A stretch of 54,088 bases of DNA from an uncultured Clostridia bacterium. GTDB taxonomy: Bacteria > Bacillota > Clostridia > Oscillospirales > Acutalibacteraceae. The translations under genes and the position numbers were made by a program. Positions within the stretch are counted from its first letter, which is position 1. Each line of letters opens with the position of its first letter. The notes under the pieces were generated by a model. It searched no databases, was not told the DNA's origin, and was given only the letters and a program-made list of their open reading frames with translations. Below are positions 1 through 9,254 of the stretch, piece by piece. Where the stretch lies: contig CALWVN010000012.1 in the NCBI GenBank assembly GCA_944384995.1, forward strand, positions 1-54,088, read 5' to 3'.

Positions 1-435
1 CTGCAAAAGGCGAAGGCGTCCATGGAGGGCGTAAAGATCAAGCTTAAAGAGGACGAGACGGACATCCCCTGCGAAAAATGCGGGCGGATGATGGTCATCA
101 AAACCGGGCGCTACGGCAAATTCCTGGCGTGCCCCGGCTACCCCGAGTGCAAAAATACCAAGCCGCTGGTTATCGAAACAGCGGCGCGCTGCCCGAAGTG
201 CGGCGGCAAGGTGATCCAGAAAAAGAGCAAGCGCGGCTACACCTTCTACGGCTGCGACAATTACCCGAACTGCAACTTCATGACTTGGGACGTCCCCACG
301 GACGAGGTCTGTCCGCAGTGCGGCAAATCGCTGTTCAAGCGGCGCGGCGGCTTAATTGTCTGCGAGGACGAGGCTTGCGGCTACCAGAAAAAGGCGGAGC
401 GCAAGCGGAAAAAGAAAGACGAAGCGGAGGCGTAA
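1..435 (+). CDS. topA: DNA topoisomerase I, C-terminal zinc-ribbon part (5' end outside window)
   Basis: The reading frame is open from base 1, so this is the last 144 codons of a longer gene. It shows three consecutive four-cysteine zinc ribbons: CEKCG...CPGYPEC, CPKCGG...CDNYPNC and CPQCG...CEDEACG. These are typical of the DNA-binding tail of bacterial type IA topoisomerase I, which relaxes negative supercoils behind RNA polymerase. The catalytic Toprim and active-site Tyr domains lie to the left of the window. The very basic, Lys/Arg-rich end is normal for the family. trmFO starts 3 bp downstream, so the two are probably co-transcribed, an order common in Firmicutes. Confidence 0.93.
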   Translation: MQKAKASMEGVKIKLKEDETDIPCEKCGRMMVIKTGRYGKFLACPGYPECKNTKPLVIETAARCPKCGGKVIQKKSKRGYTFYGCDNYPNCNFMTWDVPTDEVCPQCGKSLFKRRGGLIVCEDEACGYQKKAERKRKKKDEAEA

Positions 436-438
436 CGC

Positions 439-1755
439 ATGAAAGCAGCGGTCATCGGCGCGGGGCTTGCCGGCGTGGAAGCGGCGTGGCAGCTGCAAAA
501 GCGGGGCATCCCGGTCGATTTGTATGAGATGAAGCCGCAAAAGCGCTCACCCGCCCATCGTTCGGACGGCTTCGCGGAGCTTGTGTGCTCAAATTCCTTA
601 AAAGCCGAGCGCGTAAATTCCGCAGCGGGGCTTTTGAAAGCGGAAATGGCGGAATTTTCCTCCGTTTGTGTCGAAGCGGCATACAAGACCCGCGTGCCCG
701 CGGGCGGCGCGCTCGCCGTGGACCGCGAGCGGTTCTCCGCGTATATCACCGAAAAAATCGAGGGCTGTGCGGGCATCACGGTCATCCATAAAGAAGTCAC
801 AGAGCTTCCGATGGACGCGGATGTCGTGATCGTCGCCGTCGGTCCCCTTGCGAGCGACGCGCTCGCCGAAACGATCCGGAGGCTCACGGGCGAAGCGGGG
901 CTTTCGTTTTACGACGCCGCCGCACCCATCGTGACGGCGGAGAGCATTGATTTTTCCGAAGCGTTCACGCAGTCGCGCTATGGCCGCGGCGGGGCGGACG
1001 ATTATATCAACTGCCCGATGGACAAGGCGCAGTACGAGGCGTTTTACGAGGCGATCACCACCGCCGAACGCGCCGAAACGCACAGCTTTGACGAGCGGCG
1101 CGACGTGTATGAGGGCTGCATGCCCATCGAAGCGCTCGCTTCGCGCGGGAAAGATACCATGCGCTACGGGCCGTTAAAGCCTGTGGGGCTTGTGAACCCG
1201 AAAACGGGGCACCGCCCGTGGGCGAATTTGCAGCTTCGCAAGGAAAACAACGCCGGCACGATGTATAACCTCGTCGGCTTTCAGACGAATTTGAAATTCG
1301 GCGAGCAAAAGCGCGTGTTTTCGATGATCCCCGCGCTTAAAAACGCGCAGTTCGTGCGCTACGGGGTCATGCACCGCAACACGTTTTTGGATTCGCCCCG
1401 GCTTTTGTCGGCGGATTTCAGCCTGCGCGCTGACCCGCACATCTTCTTCGCAGGGCAGATCACCGGCGTGGAGGGGTACATGGAATCGGCTTCGTCGGGC
1501 ATTTTAGCGGGGCTGAACGCCGCGCGTGTGCTTTTGGGGGAAGAAACGCTTGTCCTCCCCGAGACGACTATGATGGGCGCGCTCTCAAGGTATATCAGCG
1601 ATGAAAGCGTCAAGGACTTCCAACCGATGGGTGCGAATTTCGGCATCCTGCCGCCGTCGGAGACGCGTATCCGCGACAAGGCGGCGCGCTATCAGGCGCT
1701 TGCCGACCGCGCACTTGCGGCGCTGCGCACAGAAAAGGAGAAAATAGGCTTATGA
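439..1755 (+). CDS. trmFO: tRNA (uracil-54-C5) methyltransferase, folate/FAD-dependent
   Basis: This 438-residue protein has the usual TrmFO length. It opens with the Rossmann FAD-binding glycine motif GAGLAG (residues 7-12). It contains the family block INCPMDKAQYEAFYEAI, with the Cys region, and ends with the C-terminal YFAGQ-like segment (FFAGQITGVEGYMES). TrmFO uses methylenetetrahydrofolate and FADH2 to make ribothymidine at position 54 of tRNA in the cytoplasm. An SD sequence GGAGG (426-430) lies 8 bp before the ATG. The stop codon overlaps the plsX start in an ATGA arrangement, so the genes are translationally coupled. Confidence 0.95.
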   Translation: MKAAVIGAGLAGVEAAWQLQKRGIPVDLYEMKPQKRSPAHRSDGFAELVCSNSLKAERVNSAAGLLKAEMAEFSSVCVEAAYKTRVPAGGALAVDRERFSAYITEKIEGCAGITVIHKEVTELPMDADVVIVAVGPLASDALAETIRRLTGEAGLSFYDAAAPIVTAESIDFSEAFTQSRYGRGGADDYINCPMDKAQYEAFYEAITTAERAETHSFDERRDVYEGCMPIEALASRGKDTMRYGPLKPVGLVNPKTGHRPWANLQLRKENNAGTMYNLVGFQTNLKFGEQKRVFSMIPALKNAQFVRYGVMHRNTFLDSPRLLSADFSLRADPHIFFAGQITGVEGYMESASSGILAGLNAARVLLGEETLVLPETTMMGALSRYISDESVKDFQPMGANFGILPPSETRIRDKAARYQALADRALAALRTEKEKIGL

Positions 1756-2768
1756 GAATTTTAGCAGACGCTTTCGGCGGCGATAACGCGCCGTCCGAGA
1801 TCTTAAAGGGCTGTGCGGCGGCAAGGCGCGCCTACGGCTATGACATCACGCTTGTGGGCGATACGCAAAAAATCAAAGCCTGCGCCGCGCACGACGGTAC
1901 GGATATTTCCGGCATGGACATTTTGCAGGCAGACGGCGTGTTCTCTATGGAGACGCAGCCGACCGAGATTTTAAAAGCGGGCAAGGACACCTCCATGGCG
2001 GTGGGGCTTCGCGCGCTGGCAAGCGGCGCGGGCGACGCCTTTGTTTCGGCGGGCAGCACGGGCGCGCTGCTTGTGGGCGCGACCTTCCTTGTCAAGCGCA
2101 TCAAGGGCGTCAAACGCCCGGCTTTGGGTGCTGTCATGCCGTCCGGCACCACGCCGTTTATTTTGGTGGACACGGGCGCAAACGCCGAAGGCACCGTGCC
2201 GATGCTCTGCAGCTTTGCGCGGCTCGGCGACATCTACATGCGCCAGATCCTCGGCGTGGAAAATCCGCGCGTGGGGCTTGCGAACATCGGGACGGAAGCG
2301 ACCAAGGGCACGAAATTGCAGATCGAAGCGTATCAGGCGCTCTCCGAGCTGCCCGGCATTCGCTTTACGGGCAACGTCGAGGTGCGCGACATACCCCTAG
2401 GCGCGGCGGACGTCGTTGTGGCGGACGGCTTTACGGGCAATGTGATCCTCAAAATGTACGAGGGCGTCGCCAAAATGATGTCCAACGAGATCAAAGCCAT
2501 GTTCAAGAAAAACCCGCTGACCATGCTTTCCTACCTCGGCGTCAAATCCGGCATGGACGGCTTTCGCAAAAAGCTCGACTATAAGCAGTACGGCGGCGCA
2601 CCGATCCTCGGCGTGCAAAAGCCGGTCATCAAAGCGCACGGCTCGTCGGACGCCTATGCGTTCCAAAGCGCGCTGCGGCAGGCGGCAGACTGCGTGAACG
2701 GCGATGTGGTGGGTAAGATCAGGGAGGCGATGCAGCATGAACCGCAATCTGAAAGCGCTGGAGAATGA
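1752..2768 (+). CDS. plsX: phosphate acyltransferase PlsX
   Basis: The 338-residue product matches PlsX in length. It begins with MRILADAFGGDNAP, the family's N-terminal signature, and has the glycine-rich segments SAGSTGALLVGA and DTGANAEGTVPML. PlsX converts acyl-ACP to acyl-phosphate, the first step of phosphatidic acid synthesis in Firmicutes, as a peripheral enzyme on the inner face of the membrane. The gene overlaps trmFO by 4 bp and its end overlaps rnc by 32 bp. In many Firmicutes fabD/fabG/acpP lie between plsX and rnc. Here plsX runs directly into rnc, so no acpP gene is visible at this locus. Confidence 0.95.
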   Translation: MRILADAFGGDNAPSEILKGCAAARRAYGYDITLVGDTQKIKACAAHDGTDISGMDILQADGVFSMETQPTEILKAGKDTSMAVGLRALASGAGDAFVSAGSTGALLVGATFLVKRIKGVKRPALGAVMPSGTTPFILVDTGANAEGTVPMLCSFARLGDIYMRQILGVENPRVGLANIGTEATKGTKLQIEAYQALSELPGIRFTGNVEVRDIPLGAADVVVADGFTGNVILKMYEGVAKMMSNEIKAMFKKNPLTMLSYLGVKSGMDGFRKKLDYKQYGGAPILGVQKPVIKAHGSSDAYAFQSALRQAADCVNGDVVGKIREAMQHEPQSESAGE

Positions 2769-3414
2769 GCTCGGCTATACCTTTCAAAACCCCGCCCTGC
2801 TCGACCGCGCGCTGACCCATTCGTCCTATGCCAACGAGCGCGCTTCCTCCGGCGACAACGAGCGTCTGGAGTTTTTGGGCGACTCGGTGCTGGGCTTCAT
2901 CACGGCGGAATACCTGTTCTCCGAGCACAAGGGCGTGCCCGAGGGGGAACTGACGCGTCTGCGCGCCTACGCCGTATGCGAAAAATCGCTGGACGTGTAC
3001 GCGCGCGAGATCGGTCTCGGTGACTATCTGCTTTTGGGCAAGGGGGAGGAGCGCACGGGCGGGCGCGAACGCGCTTCGGTGCTGTCCGACGCGTTTGAAG
3101 CGGTCATCGCCGCGATCTATCTCGACGGCGGCATGGAACCTGCCAAAAAATTCGTTCTGCGCTTTGTGCACCCGTATGTGGAGGCAAAGCCCGTGTTCAA
3201 GGATTACAAGACCATGCTGCAGGAGGTCACGCAGAAAAACCCCGGCGAGACGCTCGAATATGTGCTCGTCTCGGAATCGGGCCCCGACCACGACAAGCAC
3301 TTTGAGGTAGAGGTGCACTTAAACAGCAACGTCATCGGGCGCGGCAGCGGCCCGAGCAAGAAAAAGGCGGAACAGGACGCCGCGCGCGAGGCTCTCGCGC
3401 TCATGGGGCTATAA
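2737..3414 (+). CDS. rnc: ribonuclease III
   Basis: The 225-residue protein has an N-terminal RNase III domain with the signature NERLEFLGDSV (residues 41-51; Mg-binding Glu/Asp) and a C-terminal double-stranded RNA-binding domain ending in KKKAEQDAAREALALM. It cuts dsRNA in rRNA precursors and structured mRNAs. I chose the ATG at 2737 because AGGGAGG (2721-2727) is 9 bp upstream and the protein then begins at the family's usual point. A GTG/ATG further upstream (2704) would add 11 unlikely residues. The start lies inside plsX. rnc followed by smc and ftsY is a classic Firmicutes order. Confidence 0.94.
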   Translation: MNRNLKALENELGYTFQNPALLDRALTHSSYANERASSGDNERLEFLGDSVLGFITAEYLFSEHKGVPEGELTRLRAYAVCEKSLDVYAREIGLGDYLLLGKGEERTGGRERASVLSDAFEAVIAAIYLDGGMEPAKKFVLRFVHPYVEAKPVFKDYKTMLQEVTQKNPGETLEYVLVSESGPDHDKHFEVEVHLNSNVIGRGSGPSKKKAEQDAAREALALMGL

Positions 3415-3438
3415 ACTTCCCGAAAACACGAAAAGGCG

Positions 3439-3467
3439 TTGCAAGCGAAGGCGTTTCGTTGTAAAAT
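3439..3467 (+). promoter_or_regulatory. sigma-A-type promoter before smc
   Basis: TTGCAA at 3439-3444 and TAAAAT at 3462-3467 are separated by 17 bp, in the 103-bp gap between rnc and smc. This suggests that smc-ftsY can be transcribed separately from the upstream genes. Confidence 0.5.
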
Positions 3468-3517
3468 AAAGGGAAACCGGCGTTTTTGAGCGCCGAACGG
3501 ATAAAGGATACGGATAC

Positions 3518-6500
3518 ATGATATTAAAGTCGCTGGAAATGCAGGGGTTCAAGTCCTTCCCGGACAAGACCGTGCTGGAATTCAATCAGGGCATCACGGC
3601 GGTTGTCGGGCCGAACGGCAGCGGCAAAAGCAATATTTCCGACGCGGTGCGCTGGGTGCTGGGCGAGCAGTCCACCAAAAGCCTGCGCGGCTCGAAAATG
3701 GAGGACGTCATCTTTATGGGGACGGATCTGCGCCGCGCGAAGGGCTTTGCCGAGGTGACGCTGCGCTTTGACAACCGCGACCGCACGCTCCAAAAGGATA
3801 CGGACGAGGTCTCGGTCACCCGCCGCTACTATCGTTCGGGCGAAAGTGAATATATCATCAACGGCGAGACTTCAAGGCTTCGCGACATCAACGAGCTGTT
3901 TATGGATACGGGTCTCGGCCGCGACGGGTATTCCATCGTCGGGCAGGGGCGCATTGCCGATATGGTGTCCTCCAAAGCGGGCGAACGCCGCGAAATGCTC
4001 GAAGAGGCGGCGGGAATCTCGCATTTCCGCTACCGCCGCAACGACGCGAACAAACGCCTTGCCGCAGCCGAAGAAAATCTGCTGCGCCTGCGCGATATTC
4101 TGACCGAGCTTGAGGGGCGCGTAGGCCCTCTAAAAGCGCAGAGCGAAAAGGCGCAGAAATTTTTGGTGCTCGCCGAGGAGAAAAAGCAGCTGGAGATCGG
4201 GCTGTGGCTTCATACCATCGACCGCACGGACGACCGCCTGCGCGAGCAGTCGCACAAGATCGCGACCGCCGAAGCGGCGCACGGCGAGGCGGCGGCGCAG
4301 TTAGAGGATCTGGGCACGCAGATCGACAAGGCGGCCGAGGAGACGCAGGCACTGCTTGTAAAAATCGAAGAGGTGCGCGCCGAAAGTGCGAAGTTTGAAG
4401 AACAGGCGGCGGCGCTCGACGCGCAGGTGCAGGTCGAGGAGACCTCCATCCGCCATAACGAGGAAGCGATCGAACGCCTGATGCGCGATCGTGCCGAAGA
4501 AGCCCAGACGGCGGGGCACTTGGATGCGCGCATTGCCGAAGCGCAAAGCCGCATCGCCGAAAGCACCGCTTCACGCGACGCCTGCAAGCAAGAGCTTGCC
4601 GCACTTACCGCCGAGCAGGAGGCGCGCCTTTCCGAAAGCGCGCGCTTTTCCGAGGAGGCGGCGCAGCTTTCCGCCGCAGTCTCGGCGCTGTCCGTGCAGA
4701 TCGCAGACAACCGCGTGACCGCCGAAACGGCGAATTCCTCCGTGGAGGAGATCGAGACGCGCATCCGCGCCATCGACGAAACGCTCGGCACGCGCGAGGA
4801 AAGCTATCAAACGCTCGTCGCGGCGCACGACAAGGCAAAAGCCGCGCTGGAAGCGAGCGAAACGACGATCCGGGAGCTGCAAAATGCCATGGACGGCTAC
4901 ACCATGCGTTTTGCTTCGCGCTCGAAAAAGGCGGAGGAAATGCGCACGCGGCTTTCCGAAAAGGAACGCGAGCTTCAGAAAATGCAGGACCGCATCCGTC
5001 TGCTTTCCGACCTGGAAAAGAATATGGAGGGCTACCAGGGCGCGGTCAAGGCGGTCATGCGCGAGGCCTCGCGCGGGGCGCTTCGGGGCATCCACGGGCC
5101 GCTCTCGCAGCTGATCTCCGTAAAACCGAAATATACCACGGCGGTGGAAACGGCGCTCGGCGCGGCGGTGCAGCACATCGTGACCGACTCCGAAACCGAC
5201 GCGAAACGCGCCATCGCCTACTTAAAGGAAAACCGCGCCGGGCGCGCGACATTCCTGCCCATTTCCGCCATCCGCGCGCGGGAATTCCGTGAAACAGGGC
5301 TGGAGGATCAATACGGCTTCGTGAGCCTTGCTGCGGATCTCGTTTCCGCCGACGCAAAATATACGGAGATCATCCGCGCCCAGCTTGCGCGCACGGTGGT
5401 CGCCGAGGATATGGACTGCGCCATCGCGATGGCGAAAAAATACAATTACCGCTTCCGTATTGTGACGCTCGACGGGCAGGTCATCAACGCGGGCGGCTCG
5501 ATGACGGGCGGCTCTCGCGCGCAGAGCGTGGGCATTTTGAGCCGCGGCAACGAGATCGAAAAGCTCAAAACCGCCGAAAAGGCCGCGCAGACCGAGCTTG
5601 CCGCCATGCAGGCGGACTGCAAGCAGCTGACCGAAGACGCCGCCGCCGCGAAAGCCGACCTTGACGGTGCGCAGGGCGACCTTTTGCGTGCGGGGGAAGA
5701 AAAGATCCGCCGCGAGGGCGAATATAAATTGGCAGCCGAGCAGCTTTCCGCCGTTTCGGGCGCGGTGAAAGAGCTGGTCGAAGAAAAGGAGACGCTGCGC
5801 GCCCGCGCCGACCGCATTTTGCAAAATGCCGCCGAGGCGCGAGCTTCGCTTGAAACCTTAAACGGCGAACTGCACGAAAAGGAAACGGCGCTCGAAAAGC
5901 TGACCGGCGACCGTGCGGCGCTCGATTCGGCGCGCGAAGCACTTTCCGCGAAGGTCTCGGAGCTGAGCTTGCAAATTCTGACGCTCGAAAAAGATATGGA
6001 GACCGCTGCCGACGACATCACGCATTTGCAAAACCGCAAGGCGGGTCACGCGGACAAGCATACCGCGCTCGAGCAGGAGATCGCGGCATACAAGCAGAAA
6101 AACGAATCGCTTGCCGAAAATATCAAACACTTACGCGAAAACGCCGAAAAGCTGCGCGCCGGTACGGCTTCTTCACGGGGGCAGATCGACGCACTTATTG
6201 CGGAGCGCGACACGCTTACCAAACAGCAGAACGACCTGCGCGTGCTCGAACGCGCGAAATCCGAGGAACGCGAACGGTTAAGCGGTGAGCTTGCGCGCTT
6301 GGAAGAACGCAAGACCGCCATGCGCAAGGAATATGACGACCTGATCGCGAAGCTGTATGAAGAATACCAGCTCACGCGCCGCGAGGCGGCGGCAATGGAA
6401 ATTAAGATCGAGGACTATGCAAGCTCGAACAAACGCCTGACCGAGCTCAAAGGGCAGATCCGCGCGCTCGGCTCCGTGAACGTCGCGGCGATCGAGGAGT

Positions 6501-7087
6501 ACAAGGAAGTCTCCGAACGGTACGAATTTTTGTCCGGGCAGATCGCGGATGTTGAAAAATCGCGCGAGGAGCTGCACAGGCTCATCGGCGAGCTGACCGA
6601 AAAAATGGCGCAGCAGTTCCGCGACCGTTTCGCCCGCATCAACCGCGCGTTCGGCGAAACGTTTTCCGAGCTGTTCGGCGGCGGCAGCGCGCAGCTGCTG
6701 CTCTCCGATGAGCACGATATCTTGGAGTGCGACATCGAGATCAAGGTGCAGCCGCCGGGCAAAAACCTTAAAAGCATCGAGCCGCTTTCCGGCGGCGAAA
6801 AGGGGCTTTCGGCCATATCCCTGCTGTTCGCGATCTTGAAGGTCACGCCCGCGCCGTTCTGCATTTTTGACGAGGTCGAGGCGGCGCTCGACGATGTGAA
6901 CGTCTCGCGCTACGCGCAGTATGTGCGCCGCATGACGAAAAACACGCAGTTTATCCTTATCACCCACCGCCGCGGCACCATGGAGGAGGCGGACGTCCTC
7001 TACGGCGTGACCATGCAGGAAAGCGGCGTTTCCAAGCTCTTAGAGCTCAAGACCGCCGAAATGGCGAAACAGCTGGGCTTGGCGTAA
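3518..7087 (+). CDS. smc: chromosome segregation ATPase SMC
   Basis: This 1189-residue SMC protein has Walker A GPNGSGKSN (residues 31-39), long coiled coils (about 170-490 and 670-1000) around a globular hinge (about 500-660, with GGSMTGG), the ABC signature LSGGEKG near residue 1090, and Walker B FCIFDEVEAALDD near residue 1115. With ScpA and ScpB (not in this window) it forms the condensin that compacts and separates replicated chromosomes. The coding sequence is unbroken and of normal length. The start codon has a modest SD (AAAGGATACGG), preceded by its own promoter. Confidence 0.97.
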   Translation: MILKSLEMQGFKSFPDKTVLEFNQGITAVVGPNGSGKSNISDAVRWVLGEQSTKSLRGSKMEDVIFMGTDLRRAKGFAEVTLRFDNRDRTLQKDTDEVSVTRRYYRSGESEYIINGETSRLRDINELFMDTGLGRDGYSIVGQGRIADMVSSKAGERREMLEEAAGISHFRYRRNDANKRLAAAEENLLRLRDILTELEGRVGPLKAQSEKAQKFLVLAEEKKQLEIGLWLHTIDRTDDRLREQSHKIATAEAAHGEAAAQLEDLGTQIDKAAEETQALLVKIEEVRAESAKFEEQAAALDAQVQVEETSIRHNEEAIERLMRDRAEEAQTAGHLDARIAEAQSRIAESTASRDACKQELAALTAEQEARLSESARFSEEAAQLSAAVSALSVQIADNRVTAETANSSVEEIETRIRAIDETLGTREESYQTLVAAHDKAKAALEASETTIRELQNAMDGYTMRFASRSKKAEEMRTRLSEKERELQKMQDRIRLLSDLEKNMEGYQGAVKAVMREASRGALRGIHGPLSQLISVKPKYTTAVETALGAAVQHIVTDSETDAKRAIAYLKENRAGRATFLPISAIRAREFRETGLEDQYGFVSLAADLVSADAKYTEIIRAQLARTVVAEDMDCAIAMAKKYNYRFRIVTLDGQVINAGGSMTGGSRAQSVGILSRGNEIEKLKTAEKAAQTELAAMQADCKQLTEDAAAAKADLDGAQGDLLRAGEEKIRREGEYKLAAEQLSAVSGAVKELVEEKETLRARADRILQNAAEARASLETLNGELHEKETALEKLTGDRAALDSAREALSAKVSELSLQILTLEKDMETAADDITHLQNRKAGHADKHTALEQEIAAYKQKNESLAENIKHLRENAEKLRAGTASSRGQIDALIAERDTLTKQQNDLRVLERAKSEERERLSGELARLEERKTAMRKEYDDLIAKLYEEYQLTRREAAAMEIKIEDYASSNKRLTELKGQIRALGSVNVAAIEEYKEVSERYEFLSGQIADVEKSREELHRLIGELTEKMAQQFRDRFARINRAFGETFSELFGGGSAQLLLSDEHDILECDIEIKVQPPGKNLKSIEPLSGGEKGLSAISLLFAILKVTPAPFCIFDEVEAALDDVNVSRYAQYVRRMTKNTQFILITHRRGTMEEADVLYGVTMQESGVSKLLELKTAEMAKQLGLA

Positions 7088-7137
7088 AATAAAAACGCGT
7101 ACACAGCGGCAAAACGATACGAAAAGGATGAAAACGC

Positions 7138-8349
7138 ATGGGCATTTTCAGTAAGATCAATTTCGGGCTTTCCAAGACCCGCAACAAAATGGCGGGCGCC
7201 ATTGACAGCCTGTTTGCAGACGGCGGCGAGATCACCGACGATCTGTACGCCGAGCTCGAGGAAATTCTCGTGATGGGCGATGTCGGCGTGGTCACGGCGG
7301 TCGAAATCACGGAACGCTTAAAAAAGCGCGTTTCGGAAAAGCGGCTTCGCGGGGCAGATGCCGTCAAAAACGAGATCAAGGAGATCGTCGCCGAGCTTTT
7401 GGAGGGCGGCGAGGATATGGGGCTTGTCACCGTGCCGAGCGTGGTGCTCGTCATCGGCGTCAACGGCGTGGGCAAGACCACGACCATCGGCAAGCTCGCC
7501 GCGATGTATAAAGCCGAGGGCAAACGCGTCATTTTGGGCGCGGCGGACACCTTCCGCGCCGCGGCGATCGACCAGCTCGGCGTCTGGGCCGGGCGCGCGG
7601 GGGTGGAGCTTGTCAAGCACTCCGAGGGTGCAGACCCAGCCGCCGTGGTATTCGACACGGTCAATGCCGCGAAAGCGCGCGACTGCGACATCGTCATCAT
7701 CGACACCGCAGGCAGACTGCACAACAAGAAAAACCTGATGGATGAGCTTGCGAAAATTTACCGCGTCATCGACCGCGAGCTCCCCTATTCCGACCGCGAG
7801 GTGCTTCTGGTACTCGACGCGACCACCGGGCAGAACGCCGTCAACCAGGCGCGCGAGTTCATGAACGTCGCCGAGATCACGGGCATCGTGCTCACAAAGC
7901 TTGACGGCACGGCGCGCGGCGGCGTGGTGCTCGCCATCAAAAACGAACTGGGCATCCCCGTGAAATTCGTCGGCGTAGGCGAGCAGATGGACGATTTGCA
8001 GCCCTTCAATCCCCGCGCCTTTGCCGAGGGGCTGTTTGAGCAGAAAACGTATGACGAGGAGGAGAGCACGCATGCGCAAGTGGAGAAAGACGATGTGGCG
8101 GCTCGCGTTTCGGACGTTTCAGGCGTTCGACACCCCGCCGCAGCACGACCTGCACCCGAAAACGAACGCGCCGGCGCGGCGCCGGACGCTGCGGCATCCG
8201 AGACGGGGCGCACCGCTGCCGGTACACAAACAGATGAAAGCGGAATTTCGGAATTGGACACGGCTGCGGACGAAGTGACCGAAACGCAAGCGACCGAAAA
8301 GCCGAAAAAGGAGAAAAGACGTTTTGGATTTTTTAATCGCCACACATAA
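7138..8349 (+). CDS. ftsY: signal recognition particle receptor FtsY with an unusual C-terminal tail
   Basis: FtsY is the membrane-associated GTPase that receives SRP-ribosome complexes. The NG domain is complete in residues 1-302: G1 GVNGVGKTTT (about 108-117), DTFRAAA, DTAGR and TKLDG, ending at the normal family end FAEGLF. A further 100 residues follow. They are rich in Ala, Glu, Asp and Thr and finish with a basic-aromatic segment, KKEKRRFGFFNRHT. In most FtsY proteins the acidic domain and membrane-targeting helix are N-terminal; here the N-terminus is short (MGIFSKINFGLSKT). The tail uses the same GC-rich third codon positions as the rest of the gene, so it looks genuinely coding. The last 26 bp overlap rdgB. 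Confidence 0.93.
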   Translation: MGIFSKINFGLSKTRNKMAGAIDSLFADGGEITDDLYAELEEILVMGDVGVVTAVEITERLKKRVSEKRLRGADAVKNEIKEIVAELLEGGEDMGLVTVPSVVLVIGVNGVGKTTTIGKLAAMYKAEGKRVILGAADTFRAAAIDQLGVWAGRAGVELVKHSEGADPAAVVFDTVNAAKARDCDIVIIDTAGRLHNKKNLMDELAKIYRVIDRELPYSDREVLLVLDATTGQNAVNQAREFMNVAEITGIVLTKLDGTARGGVVLAIKNELGIPVKFVGVGEQMDDLQPFNPRAFAEGLFEQKTYDEEESTHAQVEKDDVAARVSDVSGVRHPAAARPAPENERAGAAPDAAASETGRTAAGTQTDESGISELDTAADEVTETQATEKPKKEKRRFGFFNRHT

Positions 8350-8911
8350 TCTGAAAAAACGGGATGAGTTACAGCGCATTTTAGCGCCTCTGGGCGTACA
8401 TGTACTGACCGCCGACGAAGCGGGCATTGATCTTTCGGATGTAGACGAAACGGGCACGACCTTTCTCGAAAACGCGCTGTTGAAAGCCCGTTCGGGCTGC
8501 AAAGAGAGTGGTATGCCCTGTATCGCCGATGATTCCGGCCTTTGCGTGGACGCGCTCGACGGCGCGCCCGGCGTGTATTCCGCACGCTTCGCGGGCGAGC
8601 ACGGCAACGACCAAAAGAACAACGATAAGCTTTTGGGGCTGCTCAAAAACGTCCCTGACGAAAAACGCACGGCGAAGTTCGTAAGCGCCGTCGCGTGCGT
8701 GTTCCCCGACGGGCGCGAATGCACCGTCGAGGGCGAATGCAAGGGCAAGATCGGCTACGCGCCGAAAGGCGAGGGCGGCTTTGGCTACGACCCGCTGTTT
8801 TTCGTGGGCGAGAAATCCTTTGCCGAGCTTCTCCCCGCAGAAAAAGACGCCGTCAGCCACCGCGGAAACGCCTTGCGCGCACTGGCGAAGGCTTTGCCCG
8901 CATACCTGTAA
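8324..8911 (+). CDS. rdgB: XTP/dITP pyrophosphatase (RdgB/HAM1 family)
   Basis: The 195-residue HAM1-family protein starts FLIATHNLKKRDEL. It carries the DDSGLCVDALDGAPGVYSAR block and ends with SHRGNAL, the typical substrate-binding residues. It hydrolyses non-canonical purine triphosphates such as dITP and XTP to monophosphates, keeping them out of DNA and RNA. The start appears to be TTG at 8324, preceded by AAAAAGGAGAAAAG. The alternative would lose the conserved first strand. Its first 26 bp are read in another frame as the end of ftsY. yhbY follows 21 bp downstream. Confidence 0.94.
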   Translation: MDFLIATHNLKKRDELQRILAPLGVHVLTADEAGIDLSDVDETGTTFLENALLKARSGCKESGMPCIADDSGLCVDALDGAPGVYSARFAGEHGNDQKNNDKLLGLLKNVPDEKRTAKFVSAVACVFPDGRECTVEGECKGKIGYAPKGEGGFGYDPLFFVGEKSFAELLPAEKDAVSHRGNALRALAKALPAYL

Positions 8912-8932
8912 ACGACGAAAGGAAATCGAACT

Positions 8933-9253
8933 ATGACCGGAAAAGAACGCGCCGCACTGCGCGCGCAGGCAAACGGGCTTGAGCCGCTGTTCCAAGTGGG
9001 CAAGGGCGGTGTTTCGGATTCGCTCATCAAACAGACCGACGACGCGCTGACCGCCAGAGAGCTCATTAAGCTCAAGGTGCTTTTGGAGACCGCGCCCGCA
9101 CGCCCGCGCGACATTGCAGACGAGATCGCCGCCGCAACAGGCGCCGAAGTCGTCTCCGTCGTGGGCGGCAGCATGGTATTTTACCGCTACAGCGAAAAGC
9201 TGCACGAAAAGGATAAGAAGGTCAAGGGCAATACGCCGAAAAGGAAAAAATGA
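8933..9253 (+). CDS. yhbY: YhbY/CRS1-type RNA-binding protein
   Basis: This is a 106-residue CRM-domain protein. It shows the ANGLEPLFQVGKGGVSDSLI block containing the family's GKGG-like loop, and a basic C-terminus (KGNTPKRKK). YhbY proteins bind pre-50S ribosomal particles and help large-subunit assembly. Placement just before nadD is common in Firmicutes (yqeI-nadD-yqeK-rsfS). AAAGGAAATCG supplies the SD. Its stop is 1 bp before the nadD start, suggesting coupled translation. Confidence 0.9.
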   Translation: MTGKERAALRAQANGLEPLFQVGKGGVSDSLIKQTDDALTARELIKLKVLLETAPARPRDIADEIAAATGAEVVSVVGGSMVFYRYSEKLHEKDKKVKGNTPKRKK

Positions 9254-9254
9254 A

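Noticed and set aside
8021-8278. Arg-rich 85-codon frame inside the FtsY tail
   Set aside because: It has an accidental GAGGAGGAG upstream of an internal ATG, but the FtsY frame has normal codon use and the alternative product is low in sequence complexity.
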